Assembly (NCBI RefSeq): GCF_000424265.1
Contig: NZ_AUJO01000001.1
Location: 620,001-684,000, forward strand
DNA from: Butyrivibrio sp. WCD3002
Lineage (GTDB): Bacteria; Bacillota; Clostridia; Lachnospirales; Lachnospiraceae
Direction of reading: 5' to 3'
DNA: 64,000 bases
Each line of letters opens with the position of its first letter. Within the stretch, counting starts at the first letter, position 1. Below are positions 9,721-17,410 of this stretch, one piece after another. The notes beneath the pieces were generated by a model, which was not told the DNA's origin, searched no databases, and saw only the letters and a list, made by a program, of their open reading frames with translations. Made by a program: the position numbers and the translations under genes.

Positions 9721-12700
9721 TACTTTCCTCCTTTTTTGACCTTCTTACTCTTAACCGCAGACCATTCTCCGTATACCTTCTGTTTTGCACCATTTACGGT
9801 TATATTTCTGAACGCCCTTATTCTTACATAATACTTTTTGCCCTGTTTCAATTTACTCAAAGGCTTTTTAAGAGTACCGCTATTCTTGACGGTAACTGTC
9901 TTAGCTTTATTAAAGTCCTTGGATAATGAATATGATATTTCAAATCCATCAGCACTCTTGGCTTTATTCCAAGTCACAGTCAGTGTCTTTCCTGTGGCCT
10001 TGAGACTCTTAATACTGCATTTGTCAACTTCCGGATTTCCGGCTGTTCCTGCTAAAGTATCAGACCACTCACCGGTATATACGTGACTTGATGCGCCGTT
10101 GGTTACTGTCTTATATCCTCTTACTCTGAAGTAATATGTAGTACCTAAGCTAAGAGCAGGAATTCTTTCCTGAATACTGCTTTCTCCACTGATATATAAG
10201 CTGTTTGCATCCGGGAAAGCAGGATTTGCAGAGTATTGAAGTTCATATCCATCTGCTCCATGTAAAGCATTCCAATGAAGTAATACAGACTGAAGCATAG
10301 GTTCTGCAAGAGTGATCACAGCTTTTCCAAGTAATGTCTCTCCTTCAACCTTCTCACCTTCAATATCCTTACTTCCGCTACCTGAATTACCATTCATCAT
10401 TTCATTATAGGTAGCCGCGTCAACGACTGTTACTCTGCAGGATGCCATCACACCGCTGTCATCGTTTGCCTTACATCTTATATAAGTAATACCTGATTTA
10501 ATGGCTGTCACATTACCTGATTCATTTACATCAGCAATTGTCTTGTTTGATGAGTACCATCTTACAGATGTATCCGCTGCCGTAGCCGGATTGACAGTCG
10601 AGCTAAGCTTAATTGTACTTCCTACTGCCAATATTACGTCATTCTGAGTAAGCTTAATTTCATCAACAAGGCTTACAACATTCACATAGCATACAGCGAT
10701 ATGACCGCCATCAATTGTTTTGGCTGTAATAGTAGTGCTTCCGTTTTCTACTGCGGTAACAGTACCATCATCACTTACAGTTGCTACATCTGTGTTACTT
10801 GATGTCCAAACTATATCCTGTATATCTGCGTTTGCAGGAATAACAGATACTGAAAGCTTAACAGAGCCTGTTGCCTTGTTAAGATCAATATTGTTTTCAC
10901 TCATGGCAATTCCGCTTACAGGTACATTTACATCCTTGACTGTAACCTTACAATCAGATGAAAATCCGCGTGCATTATGAGTTGCAGTAATGATCGCAAC
11001 ACCTTCACTTACGGGTCTTACAACACCCTTTTCATCTACAGTTGCAATACCTTCATCGGATGAAGACCATGTAATCTGCTTCTCTGTTGTGTCGAGGGGA
11101 GCTATAACAGCACTCAGCTGTCTGCTTCCACCTGTCAGCAGAATCTCCTTGGGATCAATACTTATCGAAGTCGCAGCCACCGGTGTGGATACCGTTACAT
11201 TACAATAAGCTTTTATTCTTCCTGAAACGTCTGTTGCTATGATTCTTGCAGAGCCGTTTCCTACCGATGTCATGTAACCGGTAGCATCTACCGTAACAAC
11301 CGAGCTGTCGGAGCTGCTCCAGATAATTGTCTTATTATCTGCATTACTTGGTTTAATAGTAGTTGACAGCTTGTATTTCTTACCAAATTCTGTAAAGCTG
11401 TACACATTTGTATTAAGCTTAATTTCTGTTACGCAGTTTTCTACTTTTATGGTGCAGCTCTTGGAATAGCCTCCGCATTTTGCAGTTATTGTTGCTTCAC
11501 CTGACTTAACTCCCTTAACCTTCAGGACTGCCGGATCGTAAGGATCCTGCTGAACGCTTACAATACTTTCAGCATCAGTTGACCACTGAACGATATCCAT
11601 GACTTCCTTAGGCTTAAGCTCTGCACAGATAACGCTTTCTTCTCCGATTGCAAGAATAAGGTCCTTAACATTTATTTCAAGACCTTTTACATTTGATACC
11701 GGAATAAACGTATAGCCTTTATTTGAAGCATAGGTTTCCGCAACACTTCCTGTTGAACCATAAATTATAAGCCCTGTCTGATTAAATGAAGAGGATTCAA
11801 TCTTTGATGTAAATCCGTATATTGTAATCTTCTTAAGCGCACTATTATTTGAAAAAGCATTTGCGCCAATGGAGCTTACACAATAGGGAAGCTCAACCTC
11901 CTCAATTGCTGTTCCATAGAATACCTTTGAAGGTATTGTCACAAGAGATTTGCCAAGTGTTACAGTAGAAAGTCTGCTGCAACCTTCAAATGCACTGTTT
12001 CCGATTTCTGAAAGCTTATCCGAAAATTCCATTTTAGTAATACCGGCATTACCATAAAATGCGTAATTTCCGACACTCATCAGGTTTTTCGAAATATCGT
12101 AGCTATCAACACCTGCACATTTGTAAAAGGCGTACTGACCGATACTAGTTACAGAATCGGGTATCTCTACCTTTTCTATTGATTTACAGTTGCTGAAAAG
12201 AAAAGGCGCGATTGACCTTGATCTATCTGCTATTGTTACAGTTTTCAGATTTGTACAATCATAAAACGGTCCATTTTGACTGGTGCCGGCATCTGACAGA
12301 TTTCTCGGAATGGTGATCTTTGTTATTTTGCTGCAACGGGCAAAGGAGCTTCCACCAATCTTAGTCAATCCATTTCCCAATGTAATGCCTGTTACATTTT
12401 CGCAGCCGTAAAAGCAAGAATCGCCAACGCTTGTAACATTGTCCGGAATATGTATCCTCTTAATTGCCTTGCACTCATAGAAAGCATACTGAGGTATAGA
12501 AGTTATCGAGTTTCCAAACTCTGCCTCAAGCAGGTTATTGCATCTGTAAAATGCATTTCTGCCAATCGTAGTAAGATTTTTAGGAAGTCTCTCTATTCTT
12601 GCCAGTGAATCCTCGTAAAAAGCATATTCACCGATACTTGTAATAGAATCCGGAAGATTTACTGTTTCAAGTTTTGAATCCAAGTAAAAAGCGTAATTTC

Positions 12701-14915
12701 CTAATTCTTTTACACCTGCAGGTATTTCTGCCTTTACAAGCTCTTTGCAGCTTTTGAAAGCGGAATTACCGATTTTTGTTACACCTTCATGAAGTACAAC
12801 CTCTGTTAATCCGGATCCGCTAAATGCACTGTCTCCAATTTCGGTTACTGTTCCGGGGATATCAACCTTAGTCAGATACTTCATATCACTGCAGACACCT
12901 GTTGCTATTATAGTTGTTCCCTCTGCAAAAGTGAGCTTTGTAAGATTTTTACACTCGTAAAATGCACCTGAAGCAGTTGTCAGTGATTTGGGAATTACAA
13001 CCGAGGTCAGTCCGGTACAGTATTCGAAAGCTCTGCTACCAAGTGAAGACAATCCCTCCGGTAAATCAATAGCTGTAATTGCTGCATCTCCTGAAAATGC
13101 ATAGTTTCCAACACTTGTAAGACCACTTGATAGTTTGATATCAGCAAGCAGCTTACAGTTTTGAAAAGCGTAGTTGCCAATTTTAGTAATATTTCCGTTA
13201 AAAGTAACTTTTGTAAGATTACCGCAGTTTTTAAATAAATAGTTACTGATCGAAGTTACGCCTGCAGGTATTTTAACCTCTGTAATTCCTGTATTTTGGA
13301 AAGCATAATCTCCAATACTTGTAAGATTCTCCGGAAGCTGAATCTTTTCCATGGCAGCACAATCGCAAAAGGCAGCTTCACCGATTGTTTTTACCCCTGA
13401 AGGCAATTCAACACTCGTCAGTCCTGTATTTCTAAAAGCTTCCTGTCCAATCTCAGTAACCGTATCAGGAATCTGAACGCTTACAAGATTTTTCATATTG
13501 TAGAAAAGACCTTTTGCAATTTTTGTGGTTCCTTCCGTAAATTGCACTTTTGTCAGATTAGTACAACCGTTAAAGGAAAGACTTGCACTTGTTAATGTTG
13601 AAGGTATGGTAATCTCAGTAAGGCCCTTACAATCGCCAAAAGCGTTGCTTCCGAGAGTTGTAAGTCCCTCAGGTAAAACGAGCTTTGTAATAGCTGTGTC
13701 TCCTGAAAAGGCATAGCTGCCCACACTGGTAACACCATTGGGAAGTACAATCTCAGTCAATGAAGAGTTGTAATAAAATGCATAGCTTCCTATACTTGTC
13801 AGGCCTTCATTGAAATTAATATCAGAAAGCAAATTACAGTTCTGGAATGCATAATTAGGAATAGAAGTAATTGTTCCCTCAAATTCTACTTTCTTAAGAC
13901 TCTTACAATTTGCAAATACATATGTTCCAAGTGAAGTTACACTTTTGGGAATAACTATTTCAGCTATTCCTGTTTGATCAAATGCATAACTTCCAATGTT
14001 GGTGATATTCTCATTAAGCTTTACAGACTGTATGTTTTTACAATCAAAAAATGCATTATTACCTATTGTTGTTAATCCTTCCGGCAATGTGATACCGGTA
14101 AGTCCTGTACTTCTAAAGGCCTCTGATCCAATTTCAGTAACAGAATCGGGGATTACCGCGGTTGTAACCCCGGATAAATTGTAACAAATGCTGTTAGGAA
14201 TCTTTTTAATACCATCCGCGAATACTATCTTCGATAAATTCTTGCAGCCACTAAAAGCAGTGCTGGCACTTGTAACAGTAGAAGGAATTGTTATTTCCGT
14301 AAGAGCTGTACAACTATTAAATGCACTGCTACCGATTGTTACAATACCCTCACCAAGGACAACCTTTGAAAGAGCTGTATCATTGATGAAAGCATTGGAT
14401 TTAATTTCGGATACACCCTCCGAAACAGTTACCTGTTCCAGTGACTGACATTTTCCAAAGGCATAAGCGCCTATAGAATTCACGTTTTTAGGAATAATCA
14501 ATGACTCGAGACCTGTATCGTAAAATGCATAGTCTCCGATTTTTTTGATATCAGAACCAAAACTTACTGTTTTTAATTCTGTACATGACATAAAAGCTCT
14601 GTTTCCAACAGAAGTAACTCCGTCTTTAATAACAACGCTTTTAATAAGAGAACTGCTATCCTTCCATGGTACATTTGACGCATTGCTATAACTTGACATA
14701 TCTCCTGTACCACCTATTGTAAGAACTCCTTCGTCAGAAAAAGTCCATTTCACATTTGTACCACATTCACCGGATGCGGTAACCTCGCCGGCTTCGCTTA
14801 ATACAGCTACCGGTTCCAATGCAGAAGCATCTTCCTCTGCATAAACATCAACGCCCACAAATAAGCACGTCAGGCAAACTGCCAACGCGCTTATAAAAGC
14901 CCCACTTTTCTTCAT
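9720..14915 (-). CDS. BspA-like leucine-rich-repeat surface protein with five Big_2 and two FN3 domains
   Basis: The 1731-residue secreted protein has a signal peptide ending near residue 26 (VDVYAEE). About forty LRR_5/BspA-type repeats of roughly 23 residues span about 85-1048 (pattern sIGsyAFxxCxxLxxIxIPxxVT). Five Big_2 Ig-like domains (about 1060-1500) and two fibronectin type III domains (about 1530-1731) follow, ending in a basic KSKKVKKGGK tail. The family is known from bacterial and protist surface adhesins. Within the LRR block the repeats form larger units of 204-227 residues. The ATG has GGAGG in front and the gene follows the polyamine dehydrogenase by 82 bases that include a hairpin. 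There is no sortase motif, so retention at the wall would need another mechanism. Confidence 0.93.
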   Translation of the reverse strand: MKKSGAFISALAVCLTCLFVGVDVYAEEDASALEPVAVLSEAGEVTASGECGTNVKWTFSDEGVLTIGGTGDMSSYSNASNVPWKDSSSLIKSVVIKDGVTSVGNRAFMSCTELKTVSFGSDIKKIGDYAFYDTGLESLIIPKNVNSIGAYAFGKCQSLEQVTVSEGVSEIKSNAFINDTALSKVVLGEGIVTIGSSAFNSCTALTEITIPSTVTSASTAFSGCKNLSKIVFADGIKKIPNSICYNLSGVTTAVIPDSVTEIGSEAFRSTGLTGITLPEGLTTIGNNAFFDCKNIQSVKLNENITNIGSYAFDQTGIAEIVIPKSVTSLGTYVFANCKSLKKVEFEGTITSIPNYAFQNCNLLSDINFNEGLTSIGSYAFYYNSSLTEIVLPNGVTSVGSYAFSGDTAITKLVLPEGLTTLGSNAFGDCKGLTEITIPSTLTSASLSFNGCTNLTKVQFTEGTTKIAKGLFYNMKNLVSVQIPDTVTEIGQEAFRNTGLTSVELPSGVKTIGEAAFCDCAAMEKIQLPENLTSIGDYAFQNTGITEVKIPAGVTSISNYLFKNCGNLTKVTFNGNITKIGNYAFQNCKLLADIKLSSGLTSVGNYAFSGDAAITAIDLPEGLSSLGSRAFEYCTGLTSVVIPKSLTTASGAFYECKNLTKLTFAEGTTIIATGVCSDMKYLTKVDIPGTVTEIGDSAFSGSGLTEVVLHEGVTKIGNSAFKSCKELVKAEIPAGVKELGNYAFYLDSKLETVNLPDSITSIGEYAFYEDSLARIERLPKNLTTIGRNAFYRCNNLLEAEFGNSITSIPQYAFYECKAIKRIHIPDNVTSVGDSCFYGCENVTGITLGNGLTKIGGSSFARCSKITKITIPRNLSDAGTSQNGPFYDCTNLKTVTIADRSRSIAPFLFSNCKSIEKVEIPDSVTSIGQYAFYKCAGVDSYDISKNLMSVGNYAFYGNAGITKMEFSDKLSEIGNSAFEGCSRLSTVTLGKSLVTIPSKVFYGTAIEEVELPYCVSSIGANAFSNNSALKKITIYGFTSKIESSSFNQTGLIIYGSTGSVAETYASNKGYTFIPVSNVKGLEINVKDLILAIGEESVICAELKPKEVMDIVQWSTDAESIVSVQQDPYDPAVLKVKGVKSGEATITAKCGGYSKSCTIKVENCVTEIKLNTNVYSFTEFGKKYKLSTTIKPSNADNKTIIWSSSDSSVVTVDATGYMTSVGNGSARIIATDVSGRIKAYCNVTVSTPVAATSISIDPKEILLTGGSRQLSAVIAPLDTTEKQITWSSSDEGIATVDEKGVVRPVSEGVAIITATHNARGFSSDCKVTVKDVNVPVSGIAMSENNIDLNKATGSVKLSVSVIPANADIQDIVWTSSNTDVATVSDDGTVTAVENGSTTITAKTIDGGHIAVCYVNVVSLVDEIKLTQNDVILAVGSTIKLSSTVNPATAADTSVRWYSSNKTIADVNESGNVTAIKSGITYIRCKANDDSGVMASCRVTVVDAATYNEMMNGNSGSGSKDIEGEKVEGETLLGKAVITLAEPMLQSVLLHWNALHGADGYELQYSANPAFPDANSLYISGESSIQERIPALSLGTTYYFRVRGYKTVTNGASSHVYTGEWSDTLAGTAGNPEVDKCSIKSLKATGKTLTVTWNKAKSADGFEISYSLSKDFNKAKTVTVKNSGTLKKPLSKLKQGKKYYVRIRAFRNITVNGAKQKVYGEWSAVKSKKVKKGGK

Positions 14916-14957
14916 CTTTCCTCCACACTTTCCCCAAAGTTTTTTAATATTTAATGC

Positions 14958-14991
14958 TTTCCATACCGGACCCCTTTACGGTATGGAAAGT
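14958..14991. other. perfect 12-bp inverted repeat between two genes
   Basis: CTTTCCATACCG (14958-14969) and CGGTATGGAAAG (14980-14991) form a stable hairpin directly after the stop of the 14998 gene. It has no T-run on the minus strand. It may be a weak terminator or an mRNA-stability hairpin that separates expression of the dehydrogenase from the surface proteins. Confidence 0.55.
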
Positions 14992-14997
14992 ATAAAT

Positions 14998-16260
14998 TTA
15001 ATCGATAAGAACCGGATTTTCTTCCACAACCCAAGGAAGTCCGTATTCATTAAGCATCTCCATATACGGATCCGGATCAAATTCGTCTGTAGTGAATACA
15101 CCGGGCTTCTTCCACTGTCCGGTCACTACAAGAGCTGTTCCGATCATTGCCGGAACACCTGTTGTATAGCTTATTGCCTGGCTTCCAAGCTCCTTATAGC
15201 ATTCCTGATGATCACATACATTGTAGATGTAAATTGTTCTCTCTTTGCCATCCTTGATTCCGCGGAAAATACATCCAATGTTAGTCTTTCCGACAGTTCT
15301 GGGACCAAGGCTTGCAGGATCAGGTAAAAGAGCCTTAAGGAACTGAATAGGAACAATTTCTCTTCCCTCAAACATTACAGGGCTTGTTGATAACATACCA
15401 ACATCCTCGAGACATCTCATATGATCAAGATAGCTCTGTCCGAAGGTCATAAAGAAGCGAATTCTCTTTACCTCAGGGAAGTTTCTTCCAAGAGCCTCGA
15501 TCTCCTCATGATGAAGAAGGTACATATCCTTTTTTCCAACCTGAGCAAAATCATATTCTCTCTTGATCTCCATGGGCTTTGTTTCAACCCAGTGACCATC
15601 CTCCCAGTAGCTTCCGTTTGCACTTACTTCACGAAGATTGATCTCGGGATTAAAGTTTGTTGCAAAGGCATAGCCGTGATCACCGCCATTGCAGTCCATG
15701 ATATCGATATAGTGAATTTCATCAAAATAGTGCTTTTTAGCGTAAGCTGTAAATACTGATGTTACGCCGGGATCAAAGCCTGTTCCGAGAAGAGCTGTAA
15801 GACCTGCATCCTTAAATTTGTCAAAATAAGCCCACTGCCAGCTGTAATCAAAGTAAGCTGTGAATCCCTTCTCCTTGCAGCGCTTTTCATAAATAGCTCT
15901 CCACTCCGGATCGTCGGTATCTTCAGGCTCATAGTTTGCTGTATCGATATAATCAACCTTGCACTCAAGACAGGCATCCATGATTGTCAGATCCTGATAA
16001 GGAAGTGCAACGTTAAGAACCGCATCGGGCTTATAGTTGTTTATTACTCTCTTGATATCCTCAACATCATCAGCGTTAACTGTGTCTGTAGTAATCTTTA
16101 CAGGTGTTCCTGCTTTCTCAAGCTTCTCCTTAAGTGCATCACACTTGGAAACTGTTCTTGAAGCAATGCACATCTCTGTGAAAACCTTGCTGTTCTGCGC
16201 ACATTTCTGGATTGCAACCTGTGCAACTCCGCCGCAGCCAATAACTAATAATCTACTCAT
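14998..16260 (-). CDS. carboxynorspermidine / carboxyspermidine dehydrogenase (saccharopine dehydrogenase family)
   Basis: Reductively condenses aspartate semialdehyde with a diamine (putrescine or diaminopropane) using NADPH, making the substrate of NspC. The 420-residue protein opens with the Rossmann motif VIGCGGVAQVAIQKCAQ. It has the saccharopine-dehydrogenase motifs YIDTANYEPEDT and GTGFDPGVTSVF typical of the Lys1-like carboxynorspermidine synthase group. The gene sits directly downstream of speE, with a good AGGAGG RBS, and in a region with speA and nspC, which supports the polyamine role over lysine metabolism. The 119 bases between it and speE are filled mostly by a palindromic repeat element. 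Confidence 0.9.
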   Translation of the reverse strand: MSRLLVIGCGGVAQVAIQKCAQNSKVFTEMCIASRTVSKCDALKEKLEKAGTPVKITTDTVNADDVEDIKRVINNYKPDAVLNVALPYQDLTIMDACLECKVDYIDTANYEPEDTDDPEWRAIYEKRCKEKGFTAYFDYSWQWAYFDKFKDAGLTALLGTGFDPGVTSVFTAYAKKHYFDEIHYIDIMDCNGGDHGYAFATNFNPEINLREVSANGSYWEDGHWVETKPMEIKREYDFAQVGKKDMYLLHHEEIEALGRNFPEVKRIRFFMTFGQSYLDHMRCLEDVGMLSTSPVMFEGREIVPIQFLKALLPDPASLGPRTVGKTNIGCIFRGIKDGKERTIYIYNVCDHQECYKELGSQAISYTTGVPAMIGTALVVTGQWKKPGVFTTDEFDPDPYMEMLNEYGLPWVVEENPVLID

Positions 16261-16280
16261 TTTTTAATCCTCCTAATTTT

Positions 16281-16378
16281 CCCTCATCCGGCGCTTCGCG
16301 CCACCTTCCCCCAGAGGGGGAAGACTATTATTGCCTTCTCCCCTCTGGGGAGAAGGTGCCCGTAGGGCGGATGAGGGG
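16281..16378. repeat. palindromic intergenic repeat (REP/MITE-like, four internal hairpins)
   Basis: An outer inverted repeat CCCTCATCCG / CGGATGAGGG encloses four small hairpins: GGCGC-TTC-GCGCC, CTTCCCCC-AGA-GGGGGAAG, CTTCTCCCC-TCT-GGGGAGAAG and GCCC-GTA-GGGC. The element ends exactly at the stop codon of speE. Similar CCCTCATCCG-type palindromes occur dispersed in many Firmicutes genomes, as far as I recall. No second copy is in this window. Confidence 0.7.
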
Positions 16379-17251
16379 TTATCTAGACATATCCTCTTCT
16401 TCCTGAAGAAGGTCCTCTACATACTTAGGCAGCATAAAAGCTCCCTTGTGAAGATGCGTTGTATAATACCAGGTCTTTATATTTCTCTCTTCCCATCTGT
16501 CAGGATTAAAGTCCTTGAGAGGATGGTACTTTTTACTTGCAAAACCAAACAGCCAGTATCCTGCAGGACAGGTAGGAATATGAGCCTGATAAACCCTGTT
16601 AATAGGGAAAACTCTATATGCCTTTCTGTGCATAGCTCTGCAGCTCTCCTCATCTTCGTCATAGAAGGGGCTTCCGTGCTGATATACCATGATTCCGTCA
16701 TCATGAAGAGCCTTGTAGCAGCTTCCGTAAAATTCCTTGGTAAAAAGCCCTGCCTCGTGACCAAGAGGCTCCGTTACATCATTAATTATGAGGTCGTACA
16801 TATCCTCACATTTTCTGAGATATTTAAGACCATCCTGGTAATAGATATGAACCCTGTCATCATCAAGGCCGCAGGCATTATCAGGAAAATACTGCTTACA
16901 CACATCCACAAACATGCTGTCCGGCTCAACCACATCTATAACCTTGATCTCGTCATAGTGACTGAGCTCTCTGGCTACGCCTCCATCTCCTCCGCCAAGC
17001 ACAAGAACCCTTTGAACCTTGGGATGAACAGCCATGGGCACGTGAACTATCATCTCATCATAAGGGAATTCGTCCTTTTCAGAAAAAATAATGTTACCGT
17101 CGGAAGTAAGAAACTTGCCAAATTCAGGTGAATCAAATACATCTATTCTCTGAAACTCGCTTGAACCGGAGAAAAGCTGCTTTGCAAGACGAATGCTTAT
17201 CTTTACATTATTTGTATGCATATCGCTAAACCAATAATCCATTTCAGCCAT
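16379..17251 (-). CDS. speE: spermidine synthase-like aminopropyltransferase
   Basis: A SAM-dependent-methyltransferase fold enzyme that moves an aminopropyl group from decarboxylated SAM to a diamine. The 290 residues match SpeE in length. It keeps GGGDGG (86-91), Glu109 and Asp158. It differs in two substrate-site motifs: the usual YHE is YDE (64-66), and the usual DxTDP is DVTEP (158-162). This may mean a different acceptor. No speD, which supplies the aminopropyl donor, is in the window. The ATG follows GGAG at ten bases. The stop codon abuts the palindromic repeat. Minus-strand TTGACT/TTGACG boxes lie upstream without a good -10, so a promoter there is uncertain. Confidence 0.86.
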   Translation of the reverse strand: MAEMDYWFSDMHTNNVKISIRLAKQLFSGSSEFQRIDVFDSPEFGKFLTSDGNIIFSEKDEFPYDEMIVHVPMAVHPKVQRVLVLGGGDGGVARELSHYDEIKVIDVVEPDSMFVDVCKQYFPDNACGLDDDRVHIYYQDGLKYLRKCEDMYDLIINDVTEPLGHEAGLFTKEFYGSCYKALHDDGIMVYQHGSPFYDEDEESCRAMHRKAYRVFPINRVYQAHIPTCPAGYWLFGFASKKYHPLKDFNPDRWEERNIKTWYYTTHLHKGAFMLPKYVEDLLQEEEDMSR

Positions 17252-17362
17252 AATCTCTAATCTCCATTTTTTTCATAATCATATGCAAAACATAGCTAAT
17301 CGCGCATAATTTGCAATTTAAGATTACATACGTCAATCCGAAAAGTCAATGAGTTGTTAAGA

Positions 17363-17389
17363 AAGGAGCCTCAAAAATTGAGGCTCCTT
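17363..17389 (-). terminator. hairpin terminator after the C39-like gene
   Basis: AAGGAGCCTCAA / TTGAGGCTCCTT makes a 12-bp stem with a three-base loop 22 bases after the stop codon at 17411. The T-run is short (CCTTTCTT), so termination may be partial. Confidence 0.7.
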
Positions 17390-17410
17390 AACTATTGAAA
17401 AATACTAATC

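Noticed and set aside
11700..14700. Regular DNA repeats that could suggest a CRISPR array
   Set aside because: The period is the 23-residue LRR in an open reading frame, with no identical short repeats or unique spacers.
16331..17131. 266-codon + strand frame opposite speE
   Set aside because: It is antisense to a well-identified enzyme and starts in the palindromic repeat.
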